Assembly (NCBI GenBank): GCA_027574665.1
Contig: CM050672.1
Span: 7,672,001 to 7,736,000, forward strand
Direction: 5' to 3'
Source of the DNA: Rhynochetos jubatus
Lineage: Eukaryota; Chordata; Aves; Eurypygiformes; Rhynochetidae
DNA: 64,000 nucleotides
Part shown: positions 34,501 to 47,774 of the stretch, one piece after another
How the letters are laid out: each line of letters starts with the position of its first letter
How positions within the stretch are numbered: position 1 is the first letter of the stretch
Made by a program: the position numbers and the translations under genes
Notes under the pieces: model-generated
Seen by the model: the letters and a program-made list of their open reading frames with translations, nothing else
Databases searched by the model: none
What the model was told of the DNA's origin: nothing

Positions 34501-37500
34501 TATGTCCTGCTATTGCCTTTTGTTGCTGGAAAGAAGTCATTTACGGAAGACATTTAGAGGGTCCAGCTCTTTTGCTTGGGCTCAGGCTGGCTGCTTGGTC
34601 TGTAGAGAGGCTGGGAACACAGAAGGAAGCATCATGCTGCTGTACCTGCCTCTTGGCCCTTGTAACACAAGCAACCCTCAGGTGAGGGGAATGGGACCCC
34701 GTCCTTTCCTCTCCACGGGCCTGCGTGTATGAGGCTGGGTCATGGCGTGGCCTTCAGGTTTGGCTGCAGTGAACTGCATGCAGTGTATCCCTTCACCCTG
34801 CCGGGCATGCTTGTGAGTGCTCAGTGAAGAACATCCAAATTCATTCCTCCACGGAACTACGTGCCCAGCAGGATGGGTGGGGGAGGATGGGGGAAGAGGA
34901 GCCCTTGTGAGGAAGACTGCTGCGAGGTAGCTAGGACTCTGCTTCAAGCCTGGGATGTTTGGGTCACAGTTCATGCCGTGGCACCGTAGGCAGGCAATTT
35001 CATGGCCTCTCAGTGCTTCTGCTGAAGAACATCGATGCTCAAGCCTTCCTTATGTTTGAGCTCTGTCATGGCAGATACCTCCCAGGGAGACTCAGCGGTT
35101 GACGGTTCCCGCCCGAGCCAGCCTGCGGTGGTACAGAGGTGGATGTCTGTGCAACTGATCCTCCGTGGCTGCCCTCCAGTTGTCTAGGAGTTTCTATCAG
35201 AAGAAGGCACGTGTCAAAATGGGCACCGGGAACGTGATCCAGGCAGTCTGCCATGCATCCCTGTGGATATGCTTTTTGCCAAGGTGGTTTAGGGTTCTGT
35301 ATAGTCGAGCTGTTATCAGGTGATCATTTAGTATCCCTGCTATAGAGAATACGTTTCCCTGTGCAGAAGTGACTGCCTTATTAATCTGCTTCCAGGGATG
35401 AGTGAAGGATAATTCTCCCCCTGCCCCAGTTTGCTGTTAACCATTTGCAGATGCCTGGAGCGCAGGTGGATCTGCTGAATTCCTGCTTGGTGCTTGCTGC
35501 CTTGCTCTGGTGCCCGAGAGCCCAGTTGTTTGTGAAATGGCAAATTGCACAGCTGTGCTTATGTTCCTGTGGATGCTCCCCCAACTCCTACTTAAATTTG
35601 GCATGGATCTTGACCACAGGAGACTGTTAGGATAATGTTGAGGGTTAGACAGGCTTGGGGGAAGGTCAGGCAGCATAACCTCCATAACACTGCCTGTGTA
35701 TCTTCAGCTGTAGAATGAAGCACTTGGGTTGAGGGCGAGTCCCATCTCTGTGCTGCTTCCATCAGGTGCAGCTAAGCCCTGAGTGGGTTTTCAGAGAGTG
35801 AGACCCTCCTTGGAGGTGGGGAGGATGCACAGTTCTCTGGCTCCATCAGTACTGGATTTGGACTTGAGAATTTGTTAGGACTCTGCAGCTAACCTTTTGC
35901 CTCTCACTGCTATGTATATTGAAAAGACCTATTGTATAGGTGTGGCTGGTATAAAGGTTTTGGGGAGAAAGCTGCAATAGATGGGTTTGTGCCCATGCTA
36001 TTACAAGAGAAGTGTTACTTACCTTTGATAAAAACAGTATCCTGAGACATAAGGCTGGGGTGATTTTTCATAGGCTTTAGTGAAATTATAACAAAGCTGT
36101 GTTTAGCTGAGGGGATTTTAGATGCTGCTGCTTTACTATCCTCCATGTTTCTAGGCATTCAGAAATACCTCAATAGGCCTAGATTTGAATTACTGTTGGC
36201 CCAACAGAAAGTAGCGCTAATTCAAATGGAAGGGGAAAGATGGGACTTTAAGGGCTATAAAAAAGAAATGATTAAGTTGAGTAACAAGGACTCTTTACGG
36301 CTTGAATTGGTAGGTCCAGCATTGAGTTGTCTGTTTGACATATACAGCAGCCAGAAATGTCAGAGGTAGCGTAATCACATGTGTTGGCTCTAATACCCAA
36401 ATGCAGCCTCTGTGGGTGCAGATGAATGATGGGAAGGTTAACAGCATCAGGCTTTAAAGGGATTTAAAACCAGGTGTTTTGTTCCACCTAGAAAGACTGG
36501 CTATAGGAACAGAGGAGACCTCATCAATCCTTTGTGTTAACTGGGGTTTTATATTCTAGCTCAGAGTTTTAATGAAGTCTGTATATTACTGCTTATCCAG
36601 ATGCTTCCCTTAAATATATTTATTGATAATTCTAATACGTGTCCTTAATACTTGTCAACTAGATATTACAGCGCATAAGTCCAGCCAATGAGGCTTGTAT
36701 GATACCAGCCAGTAGCTTTGGTAGCCTCTTTCAGAGCCGAGGAATGAAAGGACTCCCTAGTGAAGCACTCTGAACCTGTGTGTGGAAAGTGCAGACCTGA
36801 GGGGCTGTGGGAGTAGCAGGGAGAACACTGCTGCTGTCAGCTCAGTGTCTCCAGGCGCCAGGCCACAGAAGCCACGCACGAGTCCTTTTCCAGCACGCCT
36901 TCCTGCGGCGGTGCTTTGAAGGAGGGGTGGCACTGGGAAAGGGTACAGAGGGGTGGGAGGACCTGTGCAGCCTGACCCACCCTTGGGCTGCCCTCACCCC
37001 TGCCCCACGGAGCTGCGCTTGGGTGCAGAGCAGCTCGGGGTACCGAGGGACTTGCGCGGGGTTTTGGGGTGTTTGTGGCAGAGGTGCAAACAGGCCAGCC
37101 TCAGCCTTAAACACACGGACAACTTTTCCCGGTTTGGTCTTAATTCCCTGCAAAGGAGCGTGAAGCCACTGTTGTGAGGTGCTTTCAGTGCAACTGTAGG
37201 GTTATTCCTGAGGCTTCCAGTGGCGTGAGCGCCTGCTTTGAGAAGTAGGTGCTTGTGTTGTTTTCAAAGAAGGCAAGATGTGGAGACTAGTGATAGTAGC
37301 ACCCACAGTTTCTGTGTTTACACGGTGTTTGTGGAGGAGTGAAGTACAGTGCAATTATGGAAATCAGTGTACTTTGCTTGCAATAAACATGATGCACTGC
37401 AGTAATCTGCAAAATATATGGGCTTCTGCCATGCTATGCAGTGGCAGACTGATCTGATAGTGGTTAATGTGTAATTGGGAAAATCCCATTGATTAAAGAA

Positions 37501-38766
37501 ATCAAATTAACTCTGTTTCATTCTCTTTGCTGCTGCCATGGACACAGCCAGATTGCAGACAGTATGCTGCAGGGAGCTTGGGTGTAATTTTTATCCCTCA
37601 CTTGCATGAAAGTTGAAAAGAGATTTTTGGGGTGTTTCCCCCCCCTTTTTGATGTGACTTGACAGTGAACACTGTGGTGTTTGTTCTTTCTTCCCAGGGT
37701 CAGGTGTGTTCCGTGGTTCAGTGCCTTGCACTATGGGTTGCAGGAATTGTGGTTACGAGGTACAGGCATCATCACTGTAGTGATAAACTGACCGCCTGGT
37801 TTATGTGTGCATGCCACTGTCTGCTGGATGGAAAGAGAAGTGGGGGCTGTGTCTGAGTCCTGCTGGTGCTGGTAATTTCCGAGAGGTCAGAATCATCGTG
37901 GAGTAGGGAGATCTGATGGTCTGTGACCTTCGCTGGAAGAGAAGGGTCTTGCAACTGTGAGGCCTGCAGCAGCTCTGGTTGCCAGGGAGATGTGCAATAG
38001 GGGAGCAATTAAAAAAAAAAAATCCTTCCCCTTTATTGACTGCAAAAATCTACTTGGAAATGGACTGATGGCTGGGTTTGTGGGGAGCTGGTATTTGGAG
38101 AGTTGGAGGACTTGAGGAATCACTGTGCAATATGTGGGATTAGTGTATTTATAGTATGGCCTGCCCAGCAGGTTCGTGAGCAGCGGTCCTTACACATCTA
38201 GTGTGGCGTAAACAGTTGGAGGCAGCCCTTGCGTGGAAGAGTGTACTGTCTGAGCTATCAGTGAGTATAGGATGTGATTCTTGAGTGCTGGAGGAGTGTG
38301 GAGATAATGGGTGGAGACCACAACACAGAGGGGCTTTCTGTCCGGACTGCTGGAAGTCTGCTTCGTAAACTGGGCTTGTCTGAGGACATTACAGGAGAAA
38401 GGCAACCAGTGTCACCAGGAAACAGCTTTATGCTTGTGCATACATCAGACTGGCCTTGATAAGAACGCTGCTGTGCAGGACTCGTGGGCTGGAGCTGCAG
38501 CCAAGTTCTCACAAAAGCCTGGTATCTCAACCCTCACTGGCATTTGGGCGTCCTCCTTGGTAATCCTTGGTGGCCTCATCAGGCAGCGCTTTCTCTCTGT
38601 CTGTAACCAGCAGGAAACGAAGAGCATCCTGTACCCTGCTGGCGTTTTTCTTTTCCTTCCCTCCATGTCAGGCGGTGTTGCTGCTCCTGCTTCATTATTA
38701 GCCCAGTGGAGAAGCGGTGGGCCGCCGCGGCCCGTGCCTAGAGGTGTTCAGGTCGGAGGCAGAAAG

Positions 38767-38847
38767 GCTTGCCCAAGGTCACAGCGGGTTGCTAGCAGAG
38801 CTAGGAACAGACTCGAGGTGGTCTCGCTCCTGTGTGTTAGTGCCTGC
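38767..38847 (-). repeat. MIR-like CORE-SINE relic, antisense
   Basis: The plus strand reads gcttgcccaaggtcacagcg, then ttgctagcagagctaggaac, agactcgagg and later ctcctgtg. This parallels antisense MIR ('cttgcccaaggtcacacagc', 'agtggcagagctggga', 'acccaggtctcctg'). It is one of the clearer SINE relics in the window. Confidence 0.65.
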
Positions 38848-39584
38848 TGAACAGCAGCAGGAAATGCCATGCTGTTGGTTATGATGTGTTTTTGAGATGC
38901 TTTCCCTCCGCAGATGAGGTCTGAGCTGTATCTGTGCGAGCGGATGTGAAGGCATTTTACAGTAGTTACACTGAAACAGAACAATTTCTCAATCCATTTA
39001 TCAAAATGTCTGCAGTTCTCATTTCGAGGCAGATAAAACAACAACAAATATCAAATAAAGGTGTCTTTATCCAGAGCATTTTAGAACAAAAGTAAGGGAA
39101 GGCTGGTTCTTCTGACCTCTGGCTTGCGCTGGCTCTCTGGAATGCTGTCTGTTCTGTGGTTGTGCTCAGTTGCTGGTTGGGGTTAAACTATGATGGTGCT
39201 CTAATGAAATGGCTTTATTTGGGTTTCACCCACCTGCCTTAGTGCCACCTACGTTTCTTTCAGTGCGAAGAGTTCAGCTGCTCCTCAGCTGTCAGTTCAG
39301 TGGGATGCAGACCAACAGCCCCTTTCACCAGACCACGGTCACAGCCTGATAATCCTGGCCCTGTCAGTGCCCAGAGCCGGTTGGATTAGGAGATGCAGGA
39401 AGTACTGAAATAGAGAAGGAAGAGGAGTTCATCGCAGCTAGAGAATTAACCACAACCCAGGATTTTCTGGTTCAGTGCTCTCCTGTTACTTGCACACACT
39501 CTCTCTCGACTTGCAGGAGTCACTAAAGCCCAGGTCTAGCTGTTCTCCATGGCTGTTGGCACTTAGGAATCCTGGAGGGTGTGA

Positions 39585-39700
39585 ACCTTAGTCACTCCGT
39601 TTCACTTCTCCATCTGTAAAATGGGGATAAGTACAATTTGCGAAATCCTAAAATGATTTACAGTTTTATTCTGCAGAGAGCGCTTTGGATGTTTGTGGGA
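39585..39700 (+). repeat. MIR-like CORE-SINE relic, sense
   Basis: cttagtcactccgtttcact followed by tctccatctgtaaaatgggg and ataagtac is the MIR core and following region. The later gagagcgctttggatg matches the 'aaagcgctttga' landmark at about the expected distance. Confidence 0.65.
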
Positions 39701-42700
39701 AGCTTTCAGCAGATACAAATTGCTCTAGGTTGATTAGCTACACAAGTTTTATGCTCTTGGTTCCCTCCCTTGATTGCATGGAGTGAATTCAACCATTTCA
39801 TGTACAATTTGGGATTAATTGTGAATGACTTTCTGAGGTGAAAGTTGTCTGTCTGCTACTGAACTTCAAGAAGTAAAGTATTCATGGCAAAAAAAAAGTC
39901 AGAAATACAGAGGTGCAGCTTTTGTTCCAGCAAGTGTTTGCACAGGTTGCTCAGCTCCTTCTGTAATTTGCGCTGTATCACTTGTACAGCTTTTTATATG
40001 TTTATACCCACATTTGTGCCTCTTGTCAGAAACAGCAGAGCAGCTTTTAAGAGCTCAGTATAGATGGGAAGGTGGGAGACTTGCAGCGGACTAAGCACTT
40101 GCCAGAAGTGCCAGGGAATTGGATACTGGTCTTGAGCAAACACAGAGTATTGGCAGAAAGGATGGGTTTGGACCTTCTGTTTTTAACCTGCCACAGACTC
40201 TTCAGCTTTGAAGCTGTTGCTTAGATTGTGTGAGCTTCAGCTTCTTGTCTAGGGTGGAAACCCAGTACTATTCCATGTGTTACGAAGATGAATGTGTCAG
40301 GGATAGTGGGGATCAAATACAGAAGTTGTTTCCTAATTATGGTGCTGTTATTTATCGGCAGTTTAGCAATTCTTTTGAGTTAAACTAGTGAAAAGCAGAG
40401 TTCGAAATATTTTCATGGCATCTGTCGTGGCCTTTGGACCCAGCGGGCCTGAGGTGTAGCTTATTTCCTGACAGAGCAGGGTGAGTGGATTTCTGTTCAC
40501 AGAAGGCTTGCTGAAGACCGGGGGATGATATGTTGTTGTGGGATGGCTTACACGTTGCTACGCTCTCCCCTTGCCCTGCTGCTGTTACCAGCGTGTGTGC
40601 ATTCCCAAACTGTGATCTAATCGCCTGTGAGGAGGGTTCCCTTGCACCGCTCTCCCAGCTGGAGGTAAGCAGTGCTAGCTGGCAAGTTCAGTGTCTTCTG
40701 GAAAAGCTGGTCTGGGAGACTGGGAATGTGAGGATGTACTGGCTCTCACTGTTCCCCAGCCCTGCCTCCTTCGTGTTTCTGTAGCTCCATTATCGTCAGC
40801 AGGACGATATTGGATATTATTCCCTCCTCTCACTGCTGCTGGCCAAAGGAGGATCTGGTCCTTTGTTACAGACACTTGATCTGAGCGCTCACCACCAAGT
40901 TGGAGGGATGGAGAATGGAAGCTCACTCCCTCTGTAACAAAGGCACCACTCGGTGTTCCTTTCCTGCTTGATACACCCACTAATAGTATCACGGAAAATA
41001 AATTTTCTCCCAGAAAGGAAATCTCCCTCGGAAGGCTGATGAACCATGGTGCTTTTCCGAAGCTGATGCCATTTTTAAAGATGCTACTTGCATCATGCAG
41101 CATATTGTTTATATCCCTCTATTGTTGTTTTGTCTCCATTAGGAAAAGGTTAGGCGCTGATTGTGGACACTGGACATCTGTCAGCAACCATCCCGGGATG
41201 TTCTCATTAAAGTTAAGCACCACTTGGAGAAGTACTCGGTCTGTTAATATTAAAATAACGTCTGCCCGCTGAAATAATGAGTGTTTGAAGGATAGGGAGT
41301 TTGTCCCCGATAGCGCTGGGGCTTTACTGCTGCTGTTGGGTAGATACTACGGACGGTATCGCCGTTAAGGCCAGAGCTAGAGCAGAGTGAAACCCTTGTG
41401 GCTTTTTGGGTGAAGTTCTTGGGTCTCGATCATGAAGATGTGTCATCTGCTGTCTTGACACGGTGTCTCGCAGACCAAGGTATCTTCTTTCAGGCGTGCT
41501 TACGGTGCCGATTTCTTCACCTTGGCAAGATTGAAGATACAAGAGACGACGCTGCGAGGCCGGTGCTGTTACCTCTGCGTAAACAGCTGATTGGGTCAAA
41601 CTGAAAGAAGTCGTCTTAGGAAGAGCAAGCTCATTCACTAGGTTTGAAGTGCTCCAGAAAATAATGGTTTGTGGGAGGGTCTGTCATTTGTGCTACTAAG
41701 TGACGTGACGGTCTTAAGCCAGAGCATAAATTAAGGCCTTTTTTTGCCTGGGTATCTGGCACTGAGAGCTGTTATGGGGAGTTTTTTCCCCTCCTTTTCC
41801 ATGACTCAGTGAATGAAACTTTGTACATAAAGCACCCAATTTGAACCTACAAGTCGATTCAATTCACCCCTTGTTAACTCTTTGATTGAGAGCTGTGTAG
41901 ATTGCAGAAGAAAGGTATCGATCTGCTTTTGGGATTGAAAACTAAGATTAAATAGAATATGTCTGAGGGTGAAAATGAGGTTTTAAATGAATGGAGGAGG
42001 TGAAAGTAAAATAAAGTAGTACAATATAATGTTAATGGAAGGAAGGTCTGTGTTTCTTAGCCATAGATGGAGGCCAGAGGATCCAGGAACTGTATGGAAT
42101 GACTTGGACTTGCGTTTGCGTAGGCGAATCGACTGCAGCTAGTGGGAATGTTGGGGTACAAGTCGTGGCAGATTGGATAAGCAGGATGAACATAAGCCTG
42201 GTTTGGTAGTTTCAGAGCACCCATCAGTTGCCAAGATGATGTTTGGACAGAGGGATGTTTATGGTTAAACCAGAGCTTGTAGCTTTCAGGGGACAATTCA
42301 GTTTTTGCTGTTGTATACACGAAATTCACATGTAAAGGGACTGAAAATGTCAACATAATTGACATGTTTCACTTCCCTACAGGTGATCTGTGAGAAACCT
42401 TTTGTAGCTGTTCATGGTTTAGGGCATGTGGCTGTCTCTTTTTTTTTTGTTTCAGTAGGCAAAGTGAATTTTTAATTCTCTTATTTACCATCACTTCTGG
42501 CGACTTTCACTGATTGCTCAAGGTGACAAGTAGGCATTAGGTAATAAATATCAAGTGCAGCAATATTTAAAGGAAGTGGATGTGAAAGTGCTGTTAACAG
42601 AATTGTAAAAAATTGGATTTATATCCCAACAAAAATTCCCCAGAGAAGTTGCCTTCTGTTTGCCTCTTTTTGTAATTCAAATGATGGCGATACAAGTACA

Positions 42701-44012
42701 AGCTGTTGTAATACAAATGCCTGGCAGAGTGTTTTGTTGGAAGATCTCAAAGCACTCATAAACGCACCGTGCGTTTCTCTATAGAGAGCGTGGGGAGATG
42801 AGAAGTGCGGTAGGAGAGTGAAGAGCTTTTAATAAGCGGCGTCTTTGCTTACTCAGGATGGGTTGGTGTTTATCTGGAGGTAGAAGATGCTGGTGGCTGT
42901 AGCGGTGCCTTGTTTGCTGCTTACGGCACTGGCCGAACAGTTGAAGTCTGTTCTTCTGTGTCATCTTCTACAGAGCTTCTCGGTGTCTCCGTTCTGCTCT
43001 GAGCCCGAAGCGCTGCCGTGGCCCCTCTGCAACTGCCAGGAGTATATAGGAGATTTGTGTAACCTCTCTGCTTTCCATGTAGTTGTAAGTGCACGGGAAC
43101 ATAACCAGATTGCTCTATCGATGCTGAAAGATAGCAGCTAGAGACTGAAATGTGGTGGGGAGGGGAAAAAGAGGCTTGCAACTCCCTCTGAGCTCAGGGC
43201 AGACTTAATTCTAAAGCATCATCTATATTCACTCTATTACTCTTTAAACTGTCAGTTCTTCATCAGTGTGATGATGAAATTGTTAATATTGGGAAGGCTA
43301 CGAGGACTGAGGTCTCCTAAATTGTTAGCGAGACAGGATTTGTGGCTGGGTCAAAGATCTCTGTCAGGGCAAGGTTCCACTTGCTGCCCGTGAGGGAGCA
43401 CTGAACTTCAGAGATGGACATGCAGCTTCCTAGGAGTGGCAAATGGAATTGCAGCTACTTCTAAGTCTTGTCATGACAATGTGGATTTGGTAACAGGGGG
43501 AATAAAGACTAATAATGAAAATTTATCGTGAGGAAATCTTTAAATTAGGCCTTCACTGTGATTTGGGAGATGGATTTCACCTTGAACCTTATTTCACCTT
43601 TCTTACACTTTCTGAGATAAAGGAGCCTTAACACCTGAGATGAAAATGAGTTTGTGTCGGAGCATAATGGATAAGTCATTTAAATGCAAATATTCTTTTA
43701 CTGGAAAATAATTGAAATACAAACAGAAAAATTTGTTTTGGAGATAATTAGCACCTTATAAATGAGACTGAATAAAAACGCTGCTTACGAGAGGAGTCAT
43801 ACCAATGTTCTTCATCAAGTTAGCTTCTCTCTTCTGAGTTTCCATTTCAGTTGTAAGTTGAGTTGGGCTGCCAGGTGAAACAGCGGACTCGTGGGGCTAC
43901 GGGTGAAGTCTGGGACTCAGGAGATTCACAGGTCAAGAATCACAGACAGCAAAAAACCATGCCTGCCCTCTAGAATTTGTATAGGTGTCTGTACAGGAGG
44001 TGGGGAAATGTT

Positions 44013-44056
44013 AAATCCTCGCTGTGTTCATTTTACGGATGCAGAAAGAAAACGAG
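44013..44056 (-). repeat. Short MIR-like relic, antisense
   Basis: tcctcgctgtgttcatttta followed by cggatgcagaaa resembles antisense MIR 'attatccccattttacagatgaggaaa'. It is short. A nearby ctgggactcaggag at about 43,910 recalls the other end of such elements, but the orientations do not agree, so the unit is uncertain. Confidence 0.4.
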
Positions 44057-44697
44057 TAAAATTTTAAGCTTTGAATCATCATGAACATTTTCACTGAGTT
44101 TTGGCCTCCTGGGGCAAGATTTGCAAGGATATTTAGATGCCTAAATAAGTGTGTACTTGCCCAGTGGGGTTTTCTAAGAGGATATGTTGCTGCAACTCTC
44201 AGGTGCTTTCGTAAAGGCTACAAGGCATCTGCCTGCGGTTCTTGGGTGATTACAAAACGTTTGTAAGCCTGGTCCACTTAAGTTACTTTGGAAAAGGGTC
44301 CTTAGGTGAGTGCATTTTGGTTTTGTGCAGTCTTGCGCAGAGGAGTTACCTAATCTCTTCAACACCCTGCCATAAGCTCAGTGTCAAGTGGAGGCCTCCC
44401 AGGTTCCAGCTTAGTGCCTTAACCATGTGTTAATCCGTAGTTTTTGAGGCTAACTCTGGCTTTCAAATAAAAAGCGTGCAAGCTTGCGTGGTGTGACAGT
44501 CGTTCTCCCATTGCCAGAGTAGGATGCAGCAAGGCACTGGCTCCCCTTGGACTGTGATGCATAAAAGCTCCAGAGGAGCCTGACAGTGGGACCCAGTGGA
44601 AGGATACTGGGGCAACTGAAAAGCCACGAAGGGAAGTCAGAGGAAAACCCAGCGAGGCTGTTCCTCGCACTAGAGATGGCATGGGGAGAACATGCAT

Positions 44698-44768
44698 TAA
44701 TTGGTTAATGCTCGTGAAGTGCTTTGAAGATGGAAATAGCTATGTAAGCGCTTGGTATGATTATTATG
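44698..44768 (+). repeat. MIR/CORE-SINE 3'-end relic
   Basis: aatgctcgtgaagtgctttg, aagatggaaatagctatgta and agcgcttggtatgattatta follow the SINE tail pattern 'cgtaaagcgctttgaagatg..aagcgctatgtaagtgctaagtattatta'. Confidence 0.6.
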
Positions 44769-47745
44769 CTGACAATGGCTGTGTAGAGGAGTCGTGGTGC
44801 TAAGGGAGCAGTCAAAATTGATTAAGAGACAATTTTGAAAGGGAAAGTTTTGAAGGGAGAAAATTACATCCCTCGAGAAGAGGCCATTCTGGCTGAATAT
44901 TGGGATAACCGTTACTTCTCTGAGCTGTGCGAGTGATTCCAAGTAATGGATGGCCTGCGTGAGATTCCCAGTTTCATCAGGAATTTCCACAGATGTGAAC
45001 TTTTGCGGATAATTACTGCTCATTAGGTTGTTAATGAGGGGCTGCTTGTGAGGGCTGGAATTGTTGAAAGCATTAGGAAAGCCAGTTGTTTGGGCTTGTT
45101 TGGGGTGTGAAGGTCACGGTGTGTACTTTGGGACCTGACTTGTGAAACCCCATTCCACTGAGAGTAACCAGAACCCCTGGAGTTTCTGGATGCTGTAGTG
45201 TAGATGTGTGGGTAACTGAGTGCAGATGCCTCCAACATGCTTCAGCAGAGATGAGAGAGGATTTTTGTAGGCTCTTGGGGAACCTTCACTGGAATGACTG
45301 GAGTTGTCTGACGTCCTTTGTGCTCCAAGAATTCGAACCGAAATGGGCTGAGGTTGGGAGGAGCGGGATGAGGGGAATGGAGGGTGTCCCTTAGAGTGAA
45401 AGCACAGGGGTTGTTTAGCCTGGCAGAGCTTAAGATCCCTGGGGTATCTTACTTATTCTTTATAAATACGTCAGGGGCAGGTAAAAACAAAACAGAGAGA
45501 GGGGCTGTTGAAGCTGACAGGAAATGTTGGTATGAAAACAAATGGACGTAAACTGATTGTGAATATATGTTAGGTTGGAAATTAGAATAATATTTATAAT
45601 CAACAAAGCAGAACGGCTCTAATGTAAATCTTCCAGTGTGAAGTACAGGACTGAAAAGCTAACATATTTGTAAATGGGATTATATGGTGCGATTGCTGAG
45701 CCTGGACAGAGAGTGTGTAATAACTGGGAGAGCTTTCTAGCTTTAACTTTGCATTTCTCTGTGTGTATACACACATGAACACACATCTGTATGTATGCCT
45801 TACAGTCCAATTTGTAGTCACTTGCTGTATCTCTGCGTTTCTCTAGCTGATGACTATAATAGTGAATGCAATTAAGGAAAACAAACTGGCAAAGAACTCT
45901 CAATTTTATATGCCAAGGACTTTGAGCACGGGCCCAGCTGTCAATCAGTGTGTTCAAGGCTCAGCAAACTCCAAGTTGGCCTCAGGAACATTTGCTTTCG
46001 GTGTCTGTTTCTGCATCTTGTCCAGCTTGTCTGACCAGTGCTGGGTTGAACCTCTCCTGCATGTTCCCTGTCGGACTGCGGGCAGCGAGACCAGCCTTTC
46101 TTACGGAGATTTTTGCACATCCTCTCTTTCCTAAACTCCCGTTTGGTGTGGAAAATACTTAAGCTCCGAACACGGGTGTTTGTGGTCATGACAGACATTG
46201 CTTTAAGTTTCTGCCTGAGAATATCAGTATTAAAACATGTCCTCAGTGCACCCAGTAAATGTCAGGTGCAGAGCAAGGGCAGATGCAGGGTGCTGTCCTG
46301 GCTCAGTCAGTGGCACGGACAGGAAGCTGCGAACTGGTAAACCAAAGTGTTCAGCTGTGCGCCGAGGATTGTGCTTTTTTGCGTTCTTTGAAGACAAGTT
46401 CACTCCTGTGTCTTGGTATTTTTGCAGCCAATCTCTGGGGTGTGCTAGCATCAGTACTGCTTTGAAGGGGAATAGCAGAAGTGTGTGTGCGACTTACTGA
46501 ATAGCATTGGCCATGGCAACACGGCGGGACTTCTGCATTTATCCCAGCAACCTGGAAGAAATGAGAGTCTGGGGTCTTGTCCCCTCATAGACCTGGGAGA
46601 GTTGCAGGTGGCTTTCAGAGGGTTGCACCCCTGATGATGGGGCAGCAGAGGGGACCTCTAGGTGTCTTACAGCCGTGCAAGCCAATGGAGTGTGAAACTG
46701 CTGATCAGCCAGTGGTTTGATGGGTTTTGTATTGCTGTGAATGTCTGCTCTGAGCAGCACAGTGCTTGTGGAAGCCCTTTTTGTACCTGTTTGGCCCGGC
46801 AGAGCGTGGAGAAGGCAACAGCAGAGGCCCTGCGTATGGCAGGACTATTGCCTGGTGGTGCCGTGAATCTCCCTTTTCCTAGCACAGAAACTTGCTTCTC
46901 CTTCCAGCAGATGTTACAAGGATAAACTTTATGCAAAGTGGATCTGGGTAATGCACCCTGGAATATTCTGGTGAGGATCTGTTGCAGGTGGATGGTGAGC
47001 AGCCTGTCAGACAAAGGGATAGACCCCCATTACTAACTGAGTATTTCTTCAAATGCTTGTTCGTTTATCTGCTCTTTGTATTAATGACTCATCATGGCTC
47101 TAACCTTTATTCTGAGCCTTAAATTATTGCTGTTTAAGAATCATCCCTTACTTCTGGGCCTGGTGGTGGCCGATACTGTGTCATCTTGATGAAATGCTCT
47201 GCTCCCAGCAGATGGATGAGTGTCTGCTCCTGTGTGTAGGGCTAGAGAAGAGGCCACATCCAGTGTCCCACAGCTACACGGAAACACCTGCAGCCTCTGG
47301 CTTTGGGCTCATCATCTCAGAGCCCTGCTGCGAAGCAGCCCTAGGCCAAAATTCAGGGCCAGATTGAGTGTGTAAGGCTCGCTGTAAGAACAGGCACACC
47401 TGCCTGCTTCGGTCCGGGGATGTTACTCCTTCCTTGTCTCCTGCTGCCTCTTCCAGAGCACTTTCTGCAATGCCCGGTATTCAGCAGAAAACCCCAAACA
47501 GTTGGTGTTGCTCAATACCGAAGGCATGAATGTTGTGAAGGAAAGGAATTAATTGTGACTCTGAAGCCAGGCAGTAGAAAGCCAGTTTGTTTGCAGCACT
47601 GCCAAACTCTATTAACTAGCTGCTCAGCATTCAAAGAAATGTATATATAACTAGAAAAGCAAGGGTATTTTTTCTCTCCCCTTTCTTTTTTTGTTAAGGC
47701 TGCCCTGTAACGAAGCTGCAGTTGAGCTGTTGCATGTGTGCCTTT

Positions 47746-47774
47746 GCCTAGCAACCGTGCCTAGCAACGTCACC
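47746..47774. promoter_or_regulatory. Tandem RFX-like half-sites with a CRE-like site
   Basis: GCCTAGCAAC occurs at 47,746-47,755 and again at 47,759-47,768, a 13-bp period. It is followed immediately by acgtcacc, which contains a CRE-like half-site (TGACGT on the other strand). RFX X-boxes are built from GTTGCYATGG-type half-sites, and GTTGCTAGGC is their close relative on the minus strand. A small CpG-rich patch (gatcgcagcgagccccgcgc onward) follows. It lies in CSMD2 intron 1, and no transcript start is otherwise evident. Confidence 0.5.

Noticed and set aside
38311-38850. 179-codon plus-strand open frame in CSMD2 intron 1
   Set aside because: Its end runs across an antisense MIR-like relic and it has no recognisable content.
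45760-45775. 16-bp perfect palindrome tgtgtgtatacacaca
   Set aside because: It is an alternating purine/pyrimidine simple sequence, common by slippage, with no supporting context.
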